A stretch of 64,000 nucleotides of DNA, from IMG/VR virus record IMGVR_UViG_3300032334_000335, positions 22,556 through 86,555 of that record; one strand, 5' to 3'. Origin of the DNA: a virus. This document shows positions 22,927 to 31,166 of the stretch, in pieces (within the stretch, counting starts at the first letter, position 1; each line of letters starts with the position of its first letter). The notes under the pieces are model-generated. The model worked only from the letters and a program-made list of their open reading frames with translations. It had not been told where the DNA came from and did not search any database. A program made the translations under genes and the position numbers.

Positions 22927-23273
22927 AGATCGAGAAGTTTCTCAACAGTTCTACTTTTTTTAATTTTTTCATATTCGTCAAAATACTCTATTGTAGATAC
23001 AAAATATCTATCTAAAATCTCATCTCTAAAGGATTCAAGATCTGGGATAACTATCGGATTATCATTTATATCTAGTAAAGGAACATCTTTCGAACGACCA
23101 AGGTCAACTAGCATTTGAACAAATGAGATTAAAGATCTATCGATCTTAAAAATGCCGCCATTAACTCCGTAGGTTAACTTAGCATCAATTTTTTCTTTTA
23201 GGGTTTTTCTTTGAATAGAAAAGGTCTGACGATAGTTAGAAAAGTCGAGAGCTTTTTTGAGTTGATCTTCCAT
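22923..23273 (-). CDS. Conserved small protein at the upstream end of the island
   Basis: 116 residues. It has a coiled N-terminal half (DQLKKALDFSNYRQTFSIQRK) and KLTYGVNGGIFKIDRSLISF followed by IPDLESFRDEILDRY. This order is reminiscent of an unknown protein conserved in marine T4-like phages, where it lies near tail-fibre genes. It is the first gene downstream of the hairpin-embedded late promoter at 23281-23319, so it is likely late and possibly virion-associated. Ribosome site AGGAG at 23283-23279 precedes the ATG. Confidence 0.72.
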   Translation of the reverse strand: MEDQLKKALDFSNYRQTFSIQRKTLKEKIDAKLTYGVNGGIFKIDRSLISFVQMLVDLGRSKDVPLLDINDNPIVIPDLESFRDEILDRYFVSTIEYFDEYEKIKKSRTVEKLLDL

Positions 23274-23280
23274 TGTTTCT

Positions 23281-23319
23281 CCTAGTTAACATAGCAGTTT
23301 ATTTATTTGCTATACTAGG
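23281..23319 (-). promoter_or_regulatory. Late promoter inside a hairpin that masks the ribosome site
   Basis: On the - strand the arm CCTAGTATAGCA (23319-23308) pairs with TGCTAT plus ACTAGG (23296-23291 and 23286-23281), leaving GTTA as a bulge and an 11-base loop. AATAAATA (23307-23300) in the loop is a T4-like late octamer (7 of 8). Its RNA would start near 23294 and lack the left arm, so the AGG of ACTAGG is free to act as part of AGGAG. Read-through RNA would have it paired. Confidence 0.6.
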
Positions 23320-23332
23320 AGGAGAAGATATT

Positions 23333-24295
23333 TTAGGCAGGAGCTATTTGAGTGATAGTCACTGTTGGCGATTCAACTCTAAAATTACCTGCACCAGCAG
23401 GCAATAGAGTTCCATATGCTTCATAGGTTGTTATATTCAAACTAAAGGTTCCGTCAACTGCATCAAAAGGAGGCCATGCTGGGCTGTTTCCTTCAGGATC
23501 ATTATAATCGTCAGTCCATCTAATTCTAAACTCTATAGAGTTAGCATCACCATTGCTATTATCAAACGTGTTTGGAGTTCTAGCATCAATAGCATAAATG
23601 TTACTTGAATATGGTGAAGAACCGCTTTGAGCATACCAAGTTCCAAAACTGCTTGACAATCGATAAAAGTTTTGTCCGTCATTTGGTTCAGTACCAGTCT
23701 GTGGTTTATTTCCGCCAAATGCCTGCGTACCAGCTGTATTTAAAATTGTTGTCCAAGCTAAGATCTGCGAAGTGCTGGTTCCACCAGTTCGAGTTGAAGT
23801 AAATTGAATCTCGCTTCCGCTGTTGAAAAAGTGTCTTGCTGCTTGAGCATTAGACCAACTTACTGTTGCAATACATTGTATTTTTGTACTCCAAGAACTT
23901 CCAAAAACTCCTGGCCACGAGGTTGATGCTGTACCTTTATTAGTGGTAATAGATTGACTCGGCGGCGGTTTATTAAATTTATTAGATACAATGCTATCAG
24001 CGATCGAGTCAAACTGTGAAACTGGTGCTGTAGTTGGGTCGTATCTTACTGTACCGCCTTCGGCGACTTGTACTAAAGATGGAATACTTCCGTTTTGATG
24101 ATTGTATGCATTAATCATATCATAACGAAGATTGGCCCATTCATTGATGGTTACTTTGCTAGATTCGGTAACTGCTGAACTCAATACAGTTTGTCCATAC
24201 CCATTATTTCCGCCAGGAGAGAGACCTAATACCGGAACAACTTTATCCCGAATATTATTATAATCTGCTTTATAGATGATGTCATTAACGGCCAT
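23333..24295 (-). CDS. Tail-fibre or adhesin-type virion protein, paralogue of the next gene's N-terminus
   Basis: 320 residues, Ser/Thr/Asn/Gly-rich and free of charged clusters, typical of virion fibres. The N-terminus (VNDIIYKADYNNIRDKVVPV, then GYGQTVLSSAVTESSKVT and INEWANLRYDMINAYNHQNG) aligns through its length with the first 300 residues of the 922-residue product of 24343-27111: DYNTIRNKVVSV, FGYGQSIASSAV and QQWENLRIDLYNAKLHQDG. It contains the following block AARHFFNSGSEIQFTSTRTG, matched there by AARYFFNTGGKIRISTTRTG. It appears to be that N-terminal domain alone. Likely role: attachment or tail decoration. Confidence 0.75.
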   Translation of the reverse strand: MAVNDIIYKADYNNIRDKVVPVLGLSPGGNNGYGQTVLSSAVTESSKVTINEWANLRYDMINAYNHQNGSIPSLVQVAEGGTVRYDPTTAPVSQFDSIADSIVSNKFNKPPPSQSITTNKGTASTSWPGVFGSSWSTKIQCIATVSWSNAQAARHFFNSGSEIQFTSTRTGGTSTSQILAWTTILNTAGTQAFGGNKPQTGTEPNDGQNFYRLSSSFGTWYAQSGSSPYSSNIYAIDARTPNTFDNSNGDANSIEFRIRWTDDYNDPEGNSPAWPPFDAVDGTFSLNITTYEAYGTLLPAGAGNFRVESPTVTITQIAPA

Positions 24296-24320
24296 GTTTT
24301 AAACTCTATTATCGATAGAA

Positions 24321-24329
24321 TATTTACGC
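24321..24329 (-). promoter_or_regulatory. Weak late-promoter-like element
   Basis: GCGTAAATA on the - strand, 6 of 8 to TATAAATA over its last eight bases, lies 26 bases upstream of the ATG at 24295. Only a weak ribosome site (TAGAG) follows. Listed because it is in the correct place, but a chance match is likely. Confidence 0.25.
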
Positions 24330-24342
24330 AAAAAAGAAATCG

Positions 24343-27111
24343 TCATGTGTAATACCGAACAATAACAACTCCCGAGTTGCCGTCGCCGCCACGAGAGTTT
24401 CCGCTTACGCTTCCGCCACCACCGCCACCACCGTAGAATATAGCATTACCGCCTGTTGATGAGCCACCACCACCGCGACCTCCTGGTACCGCTGTGGACG
24501 ATATTGCAGTTCCGCCTGCACCTCCGCCTCCATAGTATACTGAAGATCCAGTAATGCCACTTGCAGTACCATCACCGCCTGCTCCCGCCGATGTAGATGA
24601 AGCATAAGATCCTGGTCTTCCTGCTTGGCCGGTTGGTCCACCGCCGCCACCGCCGCCACCGTTAGTCCAATTATAGTTAACAACGGCTCCTTGATCAGAT
24701 GCAATAATACATCCAAAAGATCCCGGACCTCCGGTATTAACTCCGCTTAATCGAACTGTGTGATTTCCAGCAGCGATTGATTTAGAAGCATTATAGTTTC
24801 CGCCAAATCCGCTAACATCTAAAGCATTAACTCCATCTATGTAAACTTTTCCATAGTTATCACAAGATGCTTGTATGTAATAGGTAGTTGAAGTTGGGAA
24901 ATAAACATCATAAGATATGTCAAAACTTCCAGCATTAACATTATTCAAAGTCCAAACACCAAATGTGTTCAAGAATGCGTTATACGCTGGATTTGCATAT
25001 TTTGTTACTCGAGCGGGATCACTATACAATGAGTTGAATATGTTGGCATAACCTGCACCATTTCCGCTACGGCCTCCGGTTTGATTATTTCCGTAATATT
25101 GAGCAGTTGGGAATCCAAAGCCAATCTGCCCAATATCACCACCATTGCCGCCGCCTCCGCCGGCTGAATCGCCGTTATTTCTTGCGGCTGATACTTCGCG
25201 ACATCCGTTTCCGCCTTGGCCGCCAACTGCTTTATACGAGAAGCCTGGACCGGAAATAGTAGAATCGGCACCGTTAGTACCTGCGCCGCCATTACTGCCA
25301 CCCGACCCTCCACTGCCGCTGGTTATTCTTATATTAGCACCGGCAGTTACTGATATTCCGTTGATAGTGCGTACTTCTCCGCCTCCACCACCACCACCTG
25401 CACCATGCAGTGGATTTCCGTCAGCGCCGCCGCCACCAGCGCCACCAGCGACAAGTAAGACATCGATATATCTAACATTGGCTGGAACTGCCCAGTTAGT
25501 ATCCGAGGTGAATGTTGCCACTGCGTTAACAGGAGCTAAGAAAGAAGTGTCTGATATAATTACCGGTGTAGATTGTGCGAATAATGTTCCGTAAGAATCC
25601 GGAGAATATTTTCTTATTTGTAATACAATCGATTCTGTTCCTTCAGATCCATAATCATTTTTCAATGTACGAACAACAGTTCCTGTGTTATTGTTGATGA
25701 CAAAAGATCCGCTGTTTGCATCATCAGTAAAATCAGCACCGTTAGTTGTACCGGCATTGGTCCAGAACAATGTAGTTCCGTTAGATATACCAGATGTTAT
25801 AATATTATATGTTACTGTACCACCTTCGTTTACAGTAGATGCATTTGGGGTTACCTGGCATGTAGGCACCGATGTGTCAGTAACTGATACTGTTGCTGCC
25901 GTAGCAACAATAGGACCAACATTTGATGATGTTCTTAAATTCATCACAATCGATTCTACACCTTCTAAGGATAGATCGTTGGTTAATGTTCTAGTAAATG
26001 TTCCGAGGCCGCTATTGATCGTTACAGATCCTTGATTTTGACCGTCAGTAAAATCGCTGGCATCAGTGTTACCACTATTAGTCCAATATAAAACGGTGCC
26101 ATTATCAACATAAGATGTTGATACTGTAAAAGTTATTGTACCGCCTTCATTGACCGATATATTATTTGGCATAACTTGATATATTGGCGTTGGAGGCGGT
26201 GGAACGTATATAACTCCGGTAATCGCTATAGAAGATATAGAATATGTAGGAGGAGTAATAGTAAAACTGCCGCCTTGTAATAATGTTCCTGTTGCTCTAA
26301 GCTCTTCAACAGAAACAGTTAATGTTCCGTCAACTTGATCGGGTGGAGGTGGATATCCTGGATCGGTATATCCGTCATACAATGTAACTCTAAATGTCAA
26401 TACTGTTGCTGTTCCACTTGAGTTATTAGCAACGTTTGATTTTACTTCTAACTGATAGTTATTTGCAGAGTACGGTGTTGACGATGCCGAAGTATAATAG
26501 TTCTGATAACTGTTTGTTAATGTATAAAAATTAAGGAACAGAGAAGTGTTTGCACCAAACTCTTGTGCTCCGGCAGTGGCCAATAAGTTAGTCCATGCAC
26601 CATTCTGCTGAGTTGCAGATCCGCCTGTTCTGGTTGTTGATATTCTAATTTTTCCGCCAGTATTAAAAAAATACCTAGCTGCATTCGCTGAACCAAAAGT
26701 TACTGTTACTTCACATTGTGCAGATTGAGACCAAGCATCTGTCAAGGACTGCGATGCTCTTGAAGAAATTACAGACATGCCTTGACCAATAACAAATCTG
26801 TTTGCTATTATCTGATCAGCTACTGAGTTATAGTTTGTATTAGGGTTAGCAGCTCCAAATCTAACAGCATCGCCTGCTGAAACTTGTATTAAGTTTACCG
26901 GAGGCGTTCCGTCCTGATGAAGTTTTGCATTGTATAGGTCAATCCTTAGATTTTCCCATTGTTGTCTTGTGATTGTGTTACCTGAAGAAACTGCGCTGCT
27001 GGCGATTGATTGTCCGTATCCAAACGATCCGGAACCAGTTCCTATTACACTTACAACTTTATTGCGTATGGTATTATAATCAACCGCCGCAACTTGTGAA
27101 CCTGTTGGCAT
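24343..27111 (-). CDS. Large tail adhesin with Calx-beta-like and glycine-rich domains
   Basis: 922 residues. Residues 1-300 are the domain shared with the 320-residue protein. Two consecutive Calx-beta-like domains follow (about 303-410 and 411-520), each starting with VNEGG then TF or TY, with TFTRTLTNDLSLEGVES and VVRTLKNDYGSEGTES as the C-terminal strand. From about 530 the chain is glycine-rich: GGAGGGGADG, GAGGGGGGGE and GSGGSGGSNGG. A non-glycine insertion of about 130 residues (DISYDVYFPTSTTYYIQASC onwards) resembles a beta sandwich, and a second glycine-rich run GGGGGGGGPTGQ ends the protein. Glycine-rich tail tips bind host surface receptors in some phages; this is the best receptor-binding candidate. 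No ribosome site except GGTGA is visible and the ATG almost touches the upstream stop. Confidence 0.82.
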   Translation of the reverse strand: MPTGSQVAAVDYNTIRNKVVSVIGTGSGSFGYGQSIASSAVSSGNTITRQQWENLRIDLYNAKLHQDGTPPVNLIQVSAGDAVRFGAANPNTNYNSVADQIIANRFVIGQGMSVISSRASQSLTDAWSQSAQCEVTVTFGSANAARYFFNTGGKIRISTTRTGGSATQQNGAWTNLLATAGAQEFGANTSLFLNFYTLTNSYQNYYTSASSTPYSANNYQLEVKSNVANNSSGTATVLTFRVTLYDGYTDPGYPPPPDQVDGTLTVSVEELRATGTLLQGGSFTITPPTYSISSIAITGVIYVPPPPTPIYQVMPNNISVNEGGTITFTVSTSYVDNGTVLYWTNSGNTDASDFTDGQNQGSVTINSGLGTFTRTLTNDLSLEGVESIVMNLRTSSNVGPIVATAATVSVTDTSVPTCQVTPNASTVNEGGTVTYNIITSGISNGTTLFWTNAGTTNGADFTDDANSGSFVINNNTGTVVRTLKNDYGSEGTESIVLQIRKYSPDSYGTLFAQSTPVIISDTSFLAPVNAVATFTSDTNWAVPANVRYIDVLLVAGGAGGGGADGNPLHGAGGGGGGGEVRTINGISVTAGANIRITSGSGGSGGSNGGAGTNGADSTISGPGFSYKAVGGQGGNGCREVSAARNNGDSAGGGGGNGGDIGQIGFGFPTAQYYGNNQTGGRSGNGAGYANIFNSLYSDPARVTKYANPAYNAFLNTFGVWTLNNVNAGSFDISYDVYFPTSTTYYIQASCDNYGKVYIDGVNALDVSGFGGNYNASKSIAAGNHTVRLSGVNTGGPGSFGCIIASDQGAVVNYNWTNGGGGGGGGPTGQAGRPGSYASSTSAGAGGDGTASGITGSSVYYGGGGAGGTAISSTAVPGGRGGGGSSTGGNAIFYGGGGGGGSVSGNSRGGDGNSGVVIVRYYT

Positions 27112-27112
27112 A

Positions 27113-28879
27113 TTATAAAATCACCGCTTCAATAAGTTTTAGACCTGTGTCATCGCTTGACTCTAGTGCGATTGCAAACGTGTATAAATCAACGTGTCTT
27201 GCTACTGCGCATCCGTTGTCAGAGGCCACTAAATGATCTCCTTTCTTGACTGCTCCTGATACTTTAACTGGAACTCGTCCTTTTAGTGCAATGTAAGTTC
27301 CACCTTCTAGATCTTTATTCATCATAAATGCTGGATTAGCACTTACTACACCTACAGCTCTCACACCATTGTGACTTGCTGTTACTTCTTTTTCTCCACC
27401 AATCATTACCACAGTTCCAACTTCATAATCTTGATCTGCTAGGTATTTTTCAGCTAGGTCAGCATAACGAGCTGCGGTTGCTGTACCTTGGAATAGTGTA
27501 GCATATAAGTCACCGCTGGGATCTCTTGCTGCAATACTATTTGCTGTTGCTGTAGTTTTTGCTGTTCTATAAGTGGCATCTGTATCAGTAGCACTGTCAT
27601 CTATTTTAATTCTGTCTGCTTTATCAGTAATACCAATAAATTTTGTTGCTGCAATATTACCTGTAGCATCACGAACTGGAATCGAGATCTTGTTTACTGC
27701 GCTAGGAACCGCCACTGATGGAGCAATCCCAGTCAACTTGCTGGCATTATCTGCATTACCTGTTAGGTCTCCCTGTACACTACCAAATAAGTTTCCTCTT
27801 AAACTTGCGCCATCGTATCCGATTTGTCCAGTAGTGGCATTAATTAAAACCGTAGTATCAATCGCTAGTATATTTCCTGTGTGTACTCCATTGGTATCTC
27901 CTGTAAGATTGCCACTAAATGTACCGTAAAAGTTCGATGAATAGACATTTTTCCATCTAGCCGTTGTAGTTCCTAAACTGTATTCGTCATCCTCGCCTGG
28001 TGTAATCGTTGTAAAATCAAATGTAGCAATTTTATTTTTTACACCGCCGGATGTAATTCTTATTGTGATTGGTCCGCCTAACTGGCTAGCTAACACTAAC
28101 CCGTCTGTGAGTTCTTTAGCAATCAATAAATCGTTATTTGCGCCAACTGTGATACCGTCATCTGTAAAAGAAATCTTGCTGGTAAACTTAAGATCGTCTT
28201 TCTTTAAGAAACTAGAGGATGAAAATCCATTTAGTGTCAGTGCATTAGATGCTGTTCCCCAAAAATAGTGATCATCACCAGTCACTCCAGTGCTTGGAGT
28301 TTTAACTAAGGTGATACCTTTCTTAATGAGGTTGAAATCTTGTATAGGGTTAGTTGTAGGATTAAGAGTGAACTCGTCTTGACTAACTATTGCTACCACT
28401 ACACCAGCAGAAACCATCTTAATAATGGTATGATTGTTATTCAATGTATCTTTAACAACTTGTGCAGATACAGAACTAGCACCTAAATCTGGGCTAGCAG
28501 CTGGTCCAACTAGTACATAATCAGTACCGGACCATGTATATAACTGTTTTGCAACACTATCCCACCAAAACTCGCCTGTGGCTAATCCAGATGGTGCTGT
28601 AGAACTAACCTCAGCGCCATTTGCTACTTTAAATTTTGATCCTGTATAGAACTTTAGTTTGCTGTTAGCACTATCGTACCAAATCTGACCCATAACAGCT
28701 TTCGGAGGAGCAGTGGTATTTGCAAAACTTTCTAATAAATGTAGGTAGTTTTCATTCTGAACTTCACCGTATCCAGCGTAGTTTTTACCTACAAATCGTA
28801 GATCTGTAGTTGTGTCAATAGTACCGTCTTCTACAGCTACTAAAAACGTTCCATTAAATTTGTTTACTTGATATGCCAT
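27113..28879 (-). CDS. Tail-fibre protein with GYGE/GQIWYD N-terminal module
   Basis: 588 residues. The N-terminal 130 residues carry the module shared by all four tandem fibre genes: MAYQVNKFNG, GYGEVQNENYLHLLESFA and MGQIWYDSANSKLKFYTG, repeated in part as GEFWWDSVAKQLYTW. The middle is a Ser/Thr/Asn/Gly-rich repeat region with blocks such as NLTGDTNGVHTGNI and LFGSVQGDLTGNAD. The C-terminus, starting YAEKYLADQDYEVGTVVMIG, then HNGVRAVGVVSANPAFM and VPVKVSGAVKKGDHLV, looks like a trimerising or self-cleaving end domain of the kind seen in phage tail spikes. A perfect late promoter octamer lies upstream. Confidence 0.82.
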   Translation of the reverse strand: MAYQVNKFNGTFLVAVEDGTIDTTTDLRFVGKNYAGYGEVQNENYLHLLESFANTTAPPKAVMGQIWYDSANSKLKFYTGSKFKVANGAEVSSTAPSGLATGEFWWDSVAKQLYTWSGTDYVLVGPAASPDLGASSVSAQVVKDTLNNNHTIIKMVSAGVVVAIVSQDEFTLNPTTNPIQDFNLIKKGITLVKTPSTGVTGDDHYFWGTASNALTLNGFSSSSFLKKDDLKFTSKISFTDDGITVGANNDLLIAKELTDGLVLASQLGGPITIRITSGGVKNKIATFDFTTITPGEDDEYSLGTTTARWKNVYSSNFYGTFSGNLTGDTNGVHTGNILAIDTTVLINATTGQIGYDGASLRGNLFGSVQGDLTGNADNASKLTGIAPSVAVPSAVNKISIPVRDATGNIAATKFIGITDKADRIKIDDSATDTDATYRTAKTTATANSIAARDPSGDLYATLFQGTATAARYADLAEKYLADQDYEVGTVVMIGGEKEVTASHNGVRAVGVVSANPAFMMNKDLEGGTYIALKGRVPVKVSGAVKKGDHLVASDNGCAVARHVDLYTFAIALESSDDTGLKLIEAVIL

Positions 28880-28901
28880 TTCTGCTCCACCTTAATCTTT
28901 G

Positions 28902-28909
28902 TATTTATA
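28902..28909 (-). promoter_or_regulatory. T4-type late promoter for the fibre gene
   Basis: TATAAATA reading on the - strand. RNA would start near 28896 with a leader of 16 bases that carries AGGTGGAG before the ATG at 28879. The leader has no competing hairpin. Confidence 0.7.
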
Positions 28910-28929
28910 GTATTTCTAACTTGTGCTTG

Positions 28930-31146
28930 TTACAGCTTCATGATGTAAAATAATGCTACGTAAGGAGGAACAGTATCTACTGTTATTCCTGCAACAGTTG
29001 CAGATCCGCTTAACGTGTGAGAGTGTACACCGTCTGCTCTAATAACGTGAGAGTGAGACTGATTTCCACCTGCAGATTCAGTTACACTCGGAAAACCATA
29101 GGATCCATTGTCTTGGTCGCCGTCTGATGCATTACCGTTAGTATAAAAACTAGGGTAAATGTATGTTCCGTTTCGATCTCTAACAGGACCTGTACTTCCG
29201 CCTAGGCCGTAATCACCGATAATAGCATATGTATCTGTGAACAGATGTGTATGAGCTGGCATTTCTGCCGGAGTAATAGTATGCCCATCGGTGACACCGT
29301 TGTGTACGTGGCTACCTGCGTTGGCTGTAGTTCCGCTAAATGTCACAGATTGACTACCTGCTGACCCTGTAGTTGATCCGCCAGTGGCTCCTAGGCCATA
29401 AGTTGATCCAGCACCTACCACAAACTTGTTTCTTAAATCAGGGGTTCCGTTGGCACCGTCACATACTGCCCATCCGTTGGGTACTGCATTTGATGGGCCG
29501 TACCATTGCATGACCATCCCACGTATAAATGATGTTCCCCATACTGGGTCGCCTGAAGCATTTGATTGTAGAACCTGTCCATCTGCGCCTGGGGCTAACA
29601 TCGCTGTCGCTCCGGCTGCTGATTGATAAACTAGTGAACCTCTAGTTCCGCCAGCAATATGTGTTGTTGTGACTGCTGTAGTTGCACTGTCTGCATTACC
29701 ATGAAATGTTGCTCCATACACATCTGTTGCACGAACATTATTTGCATAAACATTATTCCATTTAGCAGTAGGATGTCCTAGGTTAGTGACATTTTCTGTA
29801 TCTGGAATCAGTGCAGGAGCCTGTAAGCCTCCCTGCGACAGTGATATAGATGAAGGAATGAAGTTTAAATCAGTTGAACCACCAGGTTGTAAAGGATCCA
29901 CAATTTCAAAATTTAGTGGAGTATTAGGCAGTTGAACTTTTACTGTAGGATTTCCGTTATCTATAAACAGTTTAAGTTGTTCCGAGTTACCAATTTTAAC
30001 ACCAACATCTACTACTGTGAGCCCTTGCAATATTCCTACTGATTCCAAACTTGAATATCTAACATTGTCATTTAAATGTGTACCTGTTAAGGTTCCGGCA
30101 TCGGCTGTAATACTAATATCTTCAGTACCGTTGAAGAATACTCCATTGATTGTTCGACCATTTGCCAACTTAGTAGCTGAAAATGCATTACCTGTTAATG
30201 TGGCGCCGACAAACTTCGTGGCTCTAATTTCAGCGAAACTGCTAAATCCGTCTATCGCTGTTACATTTCCTGTAACATTACCAACTAAATCTGCTGTGAT
30301 AGTTCCAGCAGCAAAATCTCCAGATGCGTTTCTTAAAACTATTTTGCCTACAACATTTCCAGAGGCAGCATCTACTCCCCATGTTGCTGATTCAGTTCCA
30401 TCAAAGTTATCACCTATAAGAAACTGACCTCGAATTAATGGTCTAGTGGTGCTGGCTCTGATAATGATATCATCTTGGCCGTCAAACCCTATACCGTTTA
30501 TAGTTCTCTTGTTCTCTAATCTAACTGCCCTATCAGCGACTCCTTCGAGATCGCCGTGTATTTTTGTTAATCCAGACATTGTTATGCCTGACAATAATCT
30601 ATCAAACCCTGGTATAGGATTTGCGAAACCAATTCTAAAAGGTGCTGAAGATATTATTCCAATAACAGAACCATTTACTTCAAGCAATATCACCGCATGA
30701 TTAACTCCTTCGGTATCTGCTAATAATGCAGAACGTGTTTTAGTGGAAGCGAACCCTTCAACTTTTTCTGGTCCAATTAATACCCAAATATTACCGTCCC
30801 AAACATATAGTATTCCCGGAGGATTCTTATACCATAATGCCCCCGGAGGTGGATTTTCTGGCGGAGCTGCTGTTAAAGTTGGATTCCCTACTACTACCCA
30901 TTGTGTACCGTCGTATACATTTAAAAGATTAAGAGTAGTATTATACCATGTTTGACCGGATATAGGTCTTGCTGGAGGAAAATCGTTAGCAAAGTTTTCT
31001 AACAAGAATAAAAAATTCTCATTCTGTGTTTCACCGTAGCCTACGTAGTTTCGACCTACTAGTCCTAAGGTAGTGGTAGTATCAATAGTTCCGTCATCTA
31101 GAACTACTAACTCAACTCCACTGTATCTATTAATTGTATAAGGCAT
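28930..31146 (-). CDS. Tail-fibre protein with collar-type C-terminus
   Basis: 738 residues. Starts with MPYTINRYSG, GYGETQNENFLFLLENFA and SGQTWYNTTLNLLNVYDG, the shared N-terminal module, then a second, degenerate copy (GALWYKNPPGILYVWDG). The middle is a repetitive beta region with NLVGNVTGNVTAID-type blocks. From about residue 535 it has MVMQWYGPSNAVPNGWAVCDG, GTPDLRNKFVVGAG and HSHTLSGSATV, which match the phage tail-collar domain with histidines at the end that could bind metal. CAGGAG stands before the ATG. Probably an alternative or accessory fibre of the same organelle. Confidence 0.83.
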   Translation of the reverse strand: MPYTINRYSGVELVVLDDGTIDTTTTLGLVGRNYVGYGETQNENFLFLLENFANDFPPARPISGQTWYNTTLNLLNVYDGTQWVVVGNPTLTAAPPENPPPGALWYKNPPGILYVWDGNIWVLIGPEKVEGFASTKTRSALLADTEGVNHAVILLEVNGSVIGIISSAPFRIGFANPIPGFDRLLSGITMSGLTKIHGDLEGVADRAVRLENKRTINGIGFDGQDDIIIRASTTRPLIRGQFLIGDNFDGTESATWGVDAASGNVVGKIVLRNASGDFAAGTITADLVGNVTGNVTAIDGFSSFAEIRATKFVGATLTGNAFSATKLANGRTINGVFFNGTEDISITADAGTLTGTHLNDNVRYSSLESVGILQGLTVVDVGVKIGNSEQLKLFIDNGNPTVKVQLPNTPLNFEIVDPLQPGGSTDLNFIPSSISLSQGGLQAPALIPDTENVTNLGHPTAKWNNVYANNVRATDVYGATFHGNADSATTAVTTTHIAGGTRGSLVYQSAAGATAMLAPGADGQVLQSNASGDPVWGTSFIRGMVMQWYGPSNAVPNGWAVCDGANGTPDLRNKFVVGAGSTYGLGATGGSTTGSAGSQSVTFSGTTANAGSHVHNGVTDGHTITPAEMPAHTHLFTDTYAIIGDYGLGGSTGPVRDRNGTYIYPSFYTNGNASDGDQDNGSYGFPSVTESAGGNQSHSHVIRADGVHSHTLSGSATVAGITVDTVPPYVALFYIMKL

Positions 31147-31166
31147 TTAAACCGCTCCTGATCTCA

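Noticed and set aside
24360-25450. A GC-rich, repetitive tract on the + strand, at first sight a minisatellite
   Set aside because: The repeats are the glycine-rich codons of the adhesin and remain in frame; no repeat unit of fixed length was found.
25145-25594. A proline-rich + strand frame
   Set aside because: Antisense of polyglycine codons (GGN read backwards gives Pro and Ala codons) in the adhesin gene.
30017-30427. Several hydrophobic + strand frames opposite the tail-fibre genes
   Set aside because: Antisense shadows of Ser/Thr/Asn-rich coding sequence, without start sites or motifs.
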